A DNA stretch of 64,000 bases from assembly GCA_021613535.1 (NCBI GenBank), contig CP075493.1, forward strand, positions 3,038,001 through 3,102,000, given 5' to 3'. This stretch comes from Adineta vaga (Eukaryota; Rotifera). A program made the position numbers and the translations under genes. Shown here in pieces: positions 52,425 to 62,649 of this stretch (positions within the stretch are counted from its first letter, which is position 1; every line of letters begins with the position of its first letter). Below the pieces are notes generated by a model that saw only the letters and a list, made by a program, of their open reading frames with translations, ran no database searches and was not told the origin of the DNA.

Positions 52425-54755
52425 TGAATGGAATCTTGAAAGATTAAACGAACAAACGGCTTTGTCTCCGATAATGCAACTGAACAAAATGGACAAATAG
52501 ATTTTAAACCTTTCGTACCTGAAAATATACGATAAATTCAATTTAAGAATCGATAAGAAGAAGAGCTTTGGGTAGAATTTTTCTTACCATATGGTACTTT
52601 GATTTTTGACCAATATAAGGCTGTTGATTGTGAAGTCATATGTCCACAAGGTTGAAAAGCATATGATGTTGTTGATTCGTTATCTGTACTTGAAACAACA
52701 TAAAATGCAGGCTCAATTCCAGGTATAATTGGAATAAGTGGACCAATAGTTCGACAAAGTGGACATTCTCGAGATTCATTATTGTCATTTCGAACGCCCC
52801 ATTTATGATTTCCATGAACATGTCCACATGAGAGATATACAAATGCATTCGGAGATGATGATGATGATGTTGATGATGTGGAAGACAAAGGATGAGTTTT
52901 GATTATTAATGTATTTAAACCAACGGGACATTGAGGTTTTTTCGAATTTAATTGATCTAATTCCAGTTCAAGTAAACGACGAGTCTATAAACATATGAAA
53001 TTTCAAATCTTCTACGAATAATTTTCAACAAGAAAATATATACCGGTGTATTCTTAAGACCATCCACTGATCTCCAAAGTAGTGTGGCACCACACAAATC
53101 AATCAGACTTCCATCTTTTAAAATATTATCCGTTGTTGATGGTGGCTAAAGAGAAAATACATATAAATATTCAATCTGAATCGATATTACTATTGATTCT
53201 TTACTGTTAGTTGATAATTAAATTTTAATCGTCCTTCTCCTAGATCGAAAACACTTCCACCAACTGATACTTCTTTCCATTTGCTAGGTTTCGAATTAGT
53301 ATCGAATTGATAGCCATCGAGATGCATTACTAAAATACCATTCGTTGTAACACCATCCATTTCATTATGTTCATTTTTCCATTTGATAGATTTTTCCTAT
53401 AGAAGAAAACAAAACGTCTATTACGAATGAAAATCTTAGAAAAAATATAGATACATACTCCAAGAAAGATATTTTTCGAAGCATCGAAACCTGCAGCAAA
53501 TATTCGAGCTGTATAAGGGGGATGACGTGAAACAACAATACGACATGCATAACGAGAAATAGTCGATTGTGGTACAGTTAAATCATCAAATGTTTTAGCA
53601 CCTGCAACAGTATCCATAACAATACAATCGATTTGATTTTCAGATGATCGACCAATCTGAAAAATACAGTTCATTTTATTTTCAGAAGGATAAAAACAAA
53701 AGATTTTTATACTTGAAACATATCGGAATCTTCATCATGAGAATATTGTACAACAACTGTTTGATTTCTTGATAGTGTATAAGATATCGAATGAAAATCA
53801 GCTTGTGTCAATTTCTAAAAAGAAAAATACATAAGTATAAAGCATCTGTTATAATCATCTTAAACATTGCAGTTGCATTTGAATAAGAAATCTGTATCCA
53901 TCTGCGTATTTACACGAAGTCTATTGCTCTCTCATAGTTTCACACGCAATATGTGTACAATCAATCCACACTCGTCTAACATTCAATCAATATCGATTAC
54001 ACACACATAAGATTGCATCATAGTCCCTCTCATTCATTTCTGCCTATCACCATATCCTCAAGCCATTCAAAGTCAAAGATATTATTTCTTTTTTCTTTTT
54101 GAAAAACATTGTTATTGTTTTATTTTCTATTACCTGTACTTCATCAGCATTCTTACATAGATGCTGTCGTTGTGCTTTCAAACCATTCGCTTGTGCACGT
54201 TGTTTTAATTGAAATTTACTTTTCCGTCTACCACGATCACCACCAGGAATTTGTCCATTGTATCTAAGAAAAAGACAGATCAATAATTCAATGTTGAAGT
54301 ACTTCTGAAGTCAAATATATATATATATAGACATAACAACCAGACTGAAGGTCTATCATATGATAGCTTGTATATTGTGTATAGAATAGCCTTGAATTTA
54401 TACAATAATGCTTCTTCATTTTCTTGTTATTGAGAGATTTTCAAGGTCGATTAATTTTTAATTTTTTTGATTCAAAACAACGATATGTGTATAAAAATGT
54501 GAAGAGTTCAATTCGATAAATTTATGATATACAATCAATGTCTCACTAATTATCTATAGATAATTGATAAATATTGTTCATATACTGAATCATAGAGTCT
54601 ATTCACAATTATATCTCATTACCTTTTCTTTCTGTTTTTTCCCTCTATCAGTATTAATATTTCAATGAAAGAAACTTCTTTGTAACATACCCAAGAACAA
54701 CTAATTCACCATAGTTGATCTGTTGTTGTTCTTCATTCGTGTTAATGTCCGGCAT
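52425..54755 (-). CDS. PELI: Pellino E3 ubiquitin ligase
   Basis: RING-like E3 of Toll/IL-1 signalling that ubiquitinates IRAK kinases. Start ATG 54755 (MPDINTNEEQQQINYGELVV). The FHA-like core includes YNGQIPGGDRGRRKSKFQL, HSISYTLSRNQTVVVQYSHD, DMFQIGRSSENQIDCIVMDT, STISRYACRIVVSRHPPYTA, RIFAAGFDASKNIFLG and LIDLCGATLLWRSVDGL. The C-terminal CHC2-type RING has PQCPVGLNTL, FVYLSCGHVHGNHKWG, RECPLCRTIGP, FQPCGHMTSQSTALYWSKI and ICPFC, so the zinc ligands are present. The end is RLIFQDSIHRQ. About eight exons; a Ser-run insert (SSTSSTSSSSSPN) lies before the RING. Divergent from MsrA over 886 bp. Confidence 0.96.
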
Positions 54756-55640
54756 CGTGTATGATGTGCACGAAGCAAACAAACAAAAAAGTGCACTTCT
54801 ATAAACAGCGAACAATTCTTAGGTAGAATAGTAGTTGTGGTAGTCCTGTGATAGAAAAGGAAAAAAAGAATAGTGGTCGAATGATTCGTTTTATACGAAG
54901 AGAAAGGGACTATATTCTTCTTCTTCTTCGTCCTCTTTTTTTCCTCTGTCTACTGCTGATGCTACTCGACGAACAAGCAAACGTGAGCGAGCGAGCGAGC
55001 AAGAGGGCATATGTATGTGAGGTTATACAGCGTAAATGTATATTCAAAAAGCAAGTAAAGAACAAAAAATGAAGTCTCTCTTTCGCCATCGACGACCGCG
55101 AAAGAAAGAAGAAAAAGGAGAAGAAAAAAAAAGAAGAATTGTTGTACGTTTGTCAATCAATGTATAATTAGAAATGAATACGGATATATAGAAAGGTGAT
55201 GATGATAGTGATGATGAACAGATGGAAAAATTTCTCGCCTTTAATTTTGTCAACGATAGACATTGTTTTCATAGACTAGCATTTCTTTATTTAAAAGATA
55301 ATGAAACAAATCAACGACAATACACTTATCACTTAAGTAAAGAACAAACGAGAAAATGATTGAATACCATGATAAGTATTTGATCTTCTATATAATATAT
55401 ATTCTAATTTTGTAAGTGCAACTCCTTGAAAAATATATGATTTGGATTATTGTATATTTTTTTTTGTTTTTGTAACGCTTGGTTAATTGTATGTAAATAA
55501 GATGAAGGTGTATATATGGAAAGTGAATCATTAATTGCGTTTTGTTATTATCATGACGTATAGTGATCAATATCCATATATATATGCGTTAGTTTTTCAT
55601 AACTGATTTTTCATTCTCACACAAGCACAATTGAATCAAA
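54756..55640. other. Divergent region, Pellino / MsrA
   Basis: About 885 bases between the two starts. It has a CTT tract (54916-54930), GAGC repeats (54986-55000) and a GA-rich tract (55093-55137). The overlapping ORFs on both strands are low complexity. It presumably holds both promoters. Confidence 0.5.
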
Positions 55641-56105
55641 ATGCAAGTCGCTACATTTGCCGGTGGTTGTTTTTGGCGTATGCAATCGATCTTTTCCAAG
55701 GTTCCTGGCGTAGTAGGTACTGTTGTTGGTTATGCAGGTGGTCACGTTGCTAATCCAACTTATCAGCAAGTTCGTACAGGACAAACAGGCCACGCAGAAA
55801 CATTACAAATCACATTCAATCCTCAAGCTGTTTCATATATGACATTATTACAAGTTTTTTTTTCAAGTCACGATTCATCCCAACTTAATCGACAAGGTGC
55901 TGATGTTGGTACAAATTATCGATCAATTATTTTTTATCATGATATGAGTCAAGCACAATCCGCTACACAATATATTGACTATTTAAGAACGAGTCGAGGA
56001 ATTCCAGTTGTTACACATGTCGTACCATATCAAGCATTCTATCCAGCAGAAGCATATCATCAATATTTCGAAGCACGTCAACAACAATACCTTCGAACCT
56101 ATTAA
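55641..56105 (+). CDS. MSRA: Peptide-methionine (S)-S-oxide reductase, single-cysteine type
   Basis: Repairs oxidised methionine (S-sulfoxide). Single-exon 154-residue protein with the complete core: ATFAGGCFWRMQSIF (catalytic Cys), VVGTVVGYAGGHVANPTYQQ (Tyr), TGQTGHAETLQITFNP (Glu), SSHDSSQLNRQGADVGTNYRS (Asp, Tyr) and FYPAEAYHQYFEARQ. The usual GCFWG-x-E reads GCFWRMQ, so that Glu is Gln. The catalytic cysteine is the only cysteine in the protein, so there is no resolving Cys and regeneration must use an outside thiol. No signal peptide. AATAAA lies at 56132-56137. Intronless, so a bacterial origin is possible; fits the strong oxidation-repair capacity known for bdelloids. Confidence 0.94.
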   Translation: MQVATFAGGCFWRMQSIFSKVPGVVGTVVGYAGGHVANPTYQQVRTGQTGHAETLQITFNPQAVSYMTLLQVFFSSHDSSQLNRQGADVGTNYRSIIFYHDMSQAQSATQYIDYLRTSRGIPVVTHVVPYQAFYPAEAYHQYFEARQQQYLRTY

Positions 56106-58226
56106 CAGTAGTTTATTAAAATTGATTTTTAAATAAAGAGATTTTTGTTTTGTTTTATAATTACGTGACGTTTTAGACATTAGTTGTAAGAATTATTTCT
56201 CATTTACTTTATAAATATCTGACATAATCACCTTAGAATTCTTATCAATTTTCTCCAATAGAAAGTAATAGCATGAAATAATAATCATCATCATCATCTT
56301 ATCTCATTACATTCCTATATATGTGATGAACAAATGAAATATTCATATCATGCAAACCTTACAAAAAGAAAGAACATAGAATACGATTCTGTTCATTATA
56401 TTATAGGTTGGATACAGAACCGTATATTTGAATATCATTGAAAAATAGAGGAATAGTTCAGTTCATCAAGTTGATTGTATGACGTGAGTAAATGATTATA
56501 GTAGCTATGCATCGAAAACCAAAGATAAATTGTAAAGAAGATTAGATACTGTTATGAGATAATAATTACATCGATTACCCAACATGTTTATTCGACTTTG
56601 CAGTACTGTAATTCATTTGTATTTCTGCATCAATGATTGAAATGATCATTGATGGGTGATATTTCCTCTATATTTTTCTTCTGCTTCAATAAAATTGATC
56701 GTCTTTTAGTCTATCAGGTAACATTGATTTGTTAGAGAGCGAGAAAAACTGTTCTTGGACTTCAATTGTATTTGATATTTCGAATGAATTCATTAATTAT
56801 TCTCCTTCAACATCATTGCCTATATCTGCTAATTTTGAAACTTGTCGAATTGATGATGAATTACGTTAATTAACAGAATAATTTGAATAGAATATGATTC
56901 TCTAAAGATTCTTTGCAAAAACTCGTAATAGTTGTTGTTTATCATTGATAATTGTTTCAATATATGTATGCCAGTTATTTATTGCTTTTTGATGTTATAT
57001 ACACAATCGAATAGAGATATTAATTATTTATTCTGATTTTTTTTCTTTCCTAAATAGAATCTTCTCTTAACTACATTAACCACTTCAACTAATCATATCT
57101 TCGTTATCTTGAAAAGAATTATATTATAACTAGCTAACTAACTATTCAATGTACATCCGATAACAATTTCGAATTATTATTTATCGATTATATAACATCA
57201 TAGAAAAAGAAAGAATTTCCATGTTATACATTTAAGTGACAAGAAAATGACTTCGATTTATTTTCATCTGTTAATATGTGTATATTTAAACAATTGGAGA
57301 CATTCCATATTATCCTTTTTCTTCATAACAAAAACCATAATACCATATCAAAACAAAATGTAGAGAGTTCTAACCGAAAAGACAACTGGTAAGAGATAGA
57401 AGATGAGACATTTCTCTCTCTCTCTCTCTCTCTCTTTTTTCTTAGTTAATAATAATCAGATATAGAAAAAGCTTTTCTTTCTTTGTATTTCTCTGTTGTC
57501 TTGGCATATGGCATTATCATTCATACTAATATGATTTCTCAATCATACCTAAGAACAGAAGAACATGAATGGGGCGAAAAAAATGTTAGTCTTATGTTAA
57601 GCACATACATATATTGCCATCATCGTCGTTGTTCTAAGACGTAAATATTTTTAGATCCTCTTCGCCTTCGCTTACAATCACAGTTTTGTCCAATCTTGTA
57701 CAGAATGAGAAGAAAGAGAAAAACGCCGAATACAATCAAACAAAAGAGAGAAAAAAAATACTATCGTCGAACTATCTATATGCTCATTATCACCAGGCAT
57801 ACGGATGACGAATAAATATCTGAAAGAAAGCAAGAGAAGCTAAATCTATCTATTTCCTATACACGCATTTATATATGTATACAAATCTATACGTAACTAA
57901 TAAAGCCACATTTTTTTCTCTTCATCGTCGCCATCCTCTTTATCCAATCGCAAAAGGAATATGTGTCGAAGATCGGGAGAATACCTTCCCTATATTCTAT
58001 CTATCGAAGATTTATTGTTGCTGTTGTTTTCATCTACAATATGGGCATGTATTTTTCTTCTCTAAGGCTGTTAGCTAACCTAGACACAATTATTTCCGTC
58101 TTTGTCGTCGAATAACATTCTTATTATCTATATCATTCAGTGATCATTGTATTAACCTTGACTACACTTTTTAGATTTCTTGTATTCTTCTAATCTTCTT
58201 GAGCAAAAAAGTTTAAACCGGTCACA
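56106..58226. other. Intergenic and tropomyosin leader
   Basis: About 2.1 kb with a (CT)n run (57414-57436) and no credible gene. The last 300 bases must hold the promoter and leader of the long tropomyosin isoform; CACTTTTTAG at 58165-58174 could be an acceptor. Confidence 0.5.
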
Positions 58227-61200
58227 ATGTCATCAAATACAAATACAACAGCAACGATGGATTCCATCAAAAAGAAAATGCAATCGATGAAACTTGAAAA
58301 AGAAAATGCTGTGGATCGTGCTGAACAATCCGAACAAAAACAGAAAGATCTCGAAGATAAACTTAAAGCAGTAGGTTTGATTTGTTTTCGAAGAATGAAC
58401 AAGTTTTATTGAGTAAAAAAAATTATCTTGTCTTTTAGTCAGAAGAAGAAAGTAATAGTTTACAGAAAAAAATTCAACAAGCGGAAGCAGAACTCGATGC
58501 AGCTCAAGAACAATTAGCTGAAGCAAATGGAAAACTTGAAGCCAAAGAAAAAGCCGCTACTGATGTAAGTCTAAATTCTTCGTACAAACTCTGATAAAGC
58601 ACTGTCCTACTTTTAATATCTATACGAACTGATCGAATCGCACAGACATTATACCCATGTCTGATATTGATCAGTGAAGTTATTTGCTGTTTGCTAAAGC
58701 AAATTGGATTTTCCCATGCATCTTTGAAATGATATATCATTCCGTTGTTACGGATATCAATATCGTTTTTCGAAAGAAGACGACGAGTCTGGAATAAGTA
58801 TTCCAAGAAATAGTTGTCTACTATAATGTAACACTCTACATTCTCTTCGTGTAACGTTAGCAGGCATGAAAGTTTGTTACATCCTTATTATTAGTTTTAT
58901 TTACTAATCAACAGTAGTCGATTAATTTCGATGTTAATTACACACACATATATGAACTAAAGCTAGGTGGCGCCGTTTGCTTTGTAGTGCATATAGTGGT
59001 CAAGAAGTAACCAATACTTATGACATCTATCTGATTCACCGATGCGGAGGCGTTGGTAGCATGACGTATGGTTATCTAGAGTAGGATAGAGTTTTATAAT
59101 TGATACATACATACTCACATACATAATCATAGTACAAGAGAAAATCAAAAAAAAATGTCTGCCAATTTGAATAATGGTACATTGCGATCATTGAATCGTA
59201 CGCCGCAACAAAGTTCGAGTTCTCCATCAATGAACGAATCAGGCAGTTCAGTAATTGATACAATTCGAAAACGTATGCAACAAATAAAAGATGAATTGGC
59301 TAAATCGCAAGATGATTTGCATGCTTATCAGATTGAACGTGAACGTGAAAAACATGCACGAGAACAAGTGTGCACGATTTCTTATTGACAAAATGAAACT
59401 TAGATTTCTAATTTCTATTTAGGCTGAAGGAGAAATAGGTGGTCTTCAACGTCGTATTCAATTAGTTGAAGAAGATCTTGAACGTACAGAAGAACGTCTA
59501 ACACAAGCAACACAAAAACTCGATGAAGCTTCACATGCTGCTGATGAAAGTGAACGGTAAGTATATCTACTAAACAGTACAGGAAGTATCTTTTATTCTT
59601 CTCCTAAATAGTCTTAAGTATCTATCTTACTAAATCATAAAATAAAAATCACATGAACGAAAAAAAAACATTTTTTAGAAAACGTCTTGTTCTTGATGGC
59701 AAAGTATCTGGTTATGGGGACAGATATGATACACTTGAACAGTTACTCAAAGAGTCAAAACAATTGGGTCATATGAATGAGAGAAAATATGAAGAGGTAG
59801 ACAAAAGAAAACATGATTTTCAAATTAAAACTAATACAACGTAGCTAAATTACTAACATTTTGATTGCTAATATAACTAATCTTGCACTATTTTGTTCTT
59901 TTTGTCTATCTTTTACTATTGAGACAGATTTAAGTTTTATATCTATTCATTCTCATAACTTCTATTTATATTTATCTCTTTCTTCTTTCAATTACAAGTG
60001 GTCGCAAAGGTCTCGAACAACGTACATACCAGGATGATGAACGTATTGCTACACTTGAACAGCAATTGGCCGAAGCACAACTTATAGCTGAGGAGTCCGA
60101 TCGAAAATATGACGAGGTGATTAGAACTTCTATTTAAATCATAGTGTATTTTGAGAGAAAAAAACACACGATAAATTGAGTCATTTTCAATATGAGTCCA
60201 GGTTGCTCGTCGTATTGCTATTATGGAAGTCGATTTGGAACGTGCTGAAGATCGTGCCGAAGCTGCTGAAGCGTAAGAGTATCTGCGTGTTTTCTTCAAA
60301 TTTTCCGCACGATGATTTCTTTGCTATACTAACCTTATTTTAAATGCATGATATTTTGCAGTGATAAATTGATTTTGAATTCTTTTAGGTTGCACGAAAA
60401 TTGAAAGTACGAGAAAGTGAATTGGAAAGAATTGATGATCGTGCCCAGAGAACCGAAGCGTACGCATGAATAGCATTCGATTATCTTTCCCTGCATGTGT
60501 TTGTGTTTTCTTTTTTTTTGTCTTGTAGTAAAATTGCACAATATGAACAGGATTGGAAGCATTTACATTATGAATTACGTTCGAAAGAAATTTTCTTAAC
60601 TAAGGTAAAGATCATATTATTTTTGCGATTTATTTAGAAAAACTCTTGAACTTGAAGAAGAACTCAAAGTTGTTGGTAATAACATGAAATCACTTGAAAA
60701 CTCTGAACAAGAGGTAGTTAATGAGAGTGTTATGGCGATTTGTTTGACGAAAAAAAGAAAAGATACCCACACCTTTGCTTTGTTTTATTTTTCTATATCA
60801 AAACAAATTGATGCAATAGAAGATTTATCTCTGATATTTCTTATTCTAGGCTATTCAACGTGAAGAAAGTTATGAAGAACAAATTCGTGATTTAACTACA
60901 CGTCTTAAAGATGTAAGTATAAAAATGAAATTTTTTCGAGAAAAGAAACAGAGGAAATCGAAAGAAATAATATGTAAATAAAAAGGATGCATCATTCATT
61001 CATTCTATCAATCATATGAGTATAGGCTGAACAACGTGCTGATCTTGCTGAACGTACAATGGCCAAATTACAAAAGGAGGTCGATCGCCTCGAAGGTAAT
61101 ATTAGATAAATATCTTTATGTATATTGCACGTACGGCCTCGTAGTTTTGCATGGGTTTTTATCTTCTTTATATATAATTTACTTATATATATATATATGT

Positions 61201-62101
61201 ATATGAATAGTTGCATGTTGCATGTCTCTTAGTTATGTATGTGTATATATCTAGACCGAAGACAAAGCTGAGAACAGTGCACGTACAATGAATGTCTTAC
61301 AGAGACGAATAAATCAATTGAAAGGTATTGTTTGCTAATCAAACTTGTTTATCAGATAGATTAGGGTACTTTGAGATATATATTTTCACAAGCAAAAAGA
61401 GCTTAGATTACATTCTAAACATGTATATACAGTAATTCTATCAATCATCTTGTTTGCTATAAAGAAAAACAATTCTATAGTCTTTAATAAGAAAATCGAA
61501 GAAGACCGATCGTTTATGATACACTCATAGAACTGATCTTTCCTAAATAGAAAAAAACAAACTTTTGATAATAACATTTAGAACTAGTATGAAATTATTT
61601 TGCTTTGAATTAACCTAATCTTAACATATATGCATGTTATAAACCTTGATGATCTTTTACCTGCATTGATATGTTTTCCTGTGTATGTATTTCAGGTGAG
61701 ATAACATCTGAGAATGTACGCAGCAAAAGTTTGCAACGTGAAATGGATTCGATGATCAACGATCTTCAGAATGTGCTTTGATATGTTTGTGTTGTTGTTG
61801 TGTATGTGTTATGAGTTTTCAAGTTTTGATTTCTTCGTCTTATAATTATTATTCTTATCATTATTATTATTATACTTATTATTTTGTATGTGTAAATTTA
61901 TTGATCAATCGTTTTGCTTTTAATCGTAAGCGAATGTTTTGCTTTTGTTGTGATTGAATTTAGTTGAGATATTTTCAATGAGAATTTCTTCTAAACTATG
62001 ATTTAATTTCTATCGTAGACGAATTACTTGCCGAAAAGGAAAAGTACAAGGGTGTCAGCGACGAACTCGACATGACATTAAACGAATTGTCGGGTTATTA
62101 A
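58227..62101 (+). CDS. TPM: Tropomyosin, with five tandem alternative exon pairs and two starts
   Basis: Coiled-coil dimer that lies along actin filaments. Exons, named after their human counterparts: 1a 58227-58370, 2 58439-58564, 1b 59155-59367, 3 59423-59556, 4a 59679-59796, 4b 59999-60116, 5a 60202-60272, 5b 60389-60459, 6a 60529-60604, 6b 60638-60713, 7 60850-60912, 8a 61026-61095, 8b 61255-61324, 9a 61696-61781, 9b 62019-62101. Lengths (126, 134, 118, 71, 76, 63, 70) equal the vertebrate exons. From the second Met (58257, MDSIKKKMQ), one exon per pair and 9b give exactly 284 residues, the canonical length; 1b gives 275. Diagnostic pieces: [72 protein letters not shown] 58227 would add ten residues. 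AATAAA at 62472-62477. Confidence 0.96.
59155..59367 (+). other. Tropomyosin alternative first exon 1b
   Basis: Starts [20 protein letters not shown], a Ser/Asn/Gln-rich non-helical head, then a coiled coil ([20 protein letters not shown]). The 213-nt exon is in phase with exon 3 and would skip exons 1a and 2, as in low-molecular-weight tropomyosins. It is longer (71 codons) than the vertebrate 1b exon (about 43). It needs its own promoter in 58565-59154. Confidence 0.75.
59679..60116 (+). other. Tropomyosin exon pair 4a/4b
   Basis: Both are 118 nt. 4b is typical ([31 protein letters not shown]). 4a keeps the ends but has glycines in the middle ([20 protein letters not shown]), unusual in a coiled coil. 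Each enters in phase 2 and leaves in phase 0, so including both would shift the frame. Confidence 0.85.
60202..60459 (+). other. Tropomyosin exon pair 5a/5b
   Basis: Both are 71 nt: 5a [20 protein letters not shown], 5b [20 protein letters not shown]. Each enters in phase 0 and leaves in phase 2, so using both breaks the frame. The gap between them is 116 nt. Confidence 0.88.
60529..60713 (+). other. Tropomyosin exon pair 6a/6b, 33 nt apart
   Basis: Both are 76 nt. 6b ([20 protein letters not shown]) matches vertebrate exon 6; 6a ([20 protein letters not shown]) is diverged. Only 33 nt (60605-60637) lie between the 6a donor and the 6b acceptor, shorter than any other intron in this window, so splicing 6a to 6b should be blocked sterically as well as by frame. 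Confidence 0.88.
61026..61324 (+). other. Tropomyosin exon pair 8a/8b
   Basis: Both are 70 nt: 8a [20 protein letters not shown], 8b [20 protein letters not shown]. Same phases, so they are alternatives. A TA repeat (61185-61199) lies between them. Confidence 0.85.
61696..62101 (+). other. Tropomyosin alternative last exons 9a/9b
   Basis: 9a (61696-61781) encodes [20 protein letters not shown] and ends NDLQNVL. 9b (62019-62101) encodes [20 protein letters not shown] and ends LNELSGY, the muscle-type end. Both accept phase 1 and carry their own stops. 9a would need its own 3' end before 62018 or be used without skipping. Confidence 0.85.
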
Positions 62102-62649
62102 TCAATGATATCAAATTATCTTGGTGGCGGTGGCGACAACACAAACAACAGCTAGCATTTTTTTCTACATGTTTTTCCTCTTTCTTTTTTCTTTTTTTGT
62201 CTATTATACCTAAATAACCTTTCTGTGAATTTTTTCATGTGCACGGCAATGTCCGGGGGGACACAAGGTTGCTTTCTTTTTTTTAATTCTACTACCATAA
62301 CAAAACAATGGTTTTTTGTTTTTCTTTATCTAATTAGATCATGCACACTTACACACATTTTTCTTCTTCTTCTTCTTCTCTCTCTCTTTCTCTTGAATTT
62401 ATCATATTAATGTCTCTATAACTAGTTCAGTCTTTTTTCTTTCGTTCTTTAAAACTATTTCAAATCGTACAAATAAAAGACAAACAAAAGAAACCAAGAA
62501 CTATTAAAATAGTAAAGAAGTTAAACATTATGATGTAAGAAACGAACAAAGATAAATATGATCTTACCGTGCGTTTTGATAAGAAACATATAGGCATGAT
62601 TTTATACTTACATATTAAAAGAGATACTTCAGAAAAAAGAAAAAAAAGG
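62102..62649. other. Tropomyosin 3' UTR and spacer
   Basis: About 550 bases with T-rich and CT tracts (62361-62395), AATAAA at 62472-62477, and a short AT-rich interval before the next ATG. No gene seen. Confidence 0.5.

Noticed and set aside
54848-55253. ORFs between Pellino and MsrA
   Set aside because: Low-complexity CTT and GAGC repeats translated in three frames; this is a divergent promoter region.
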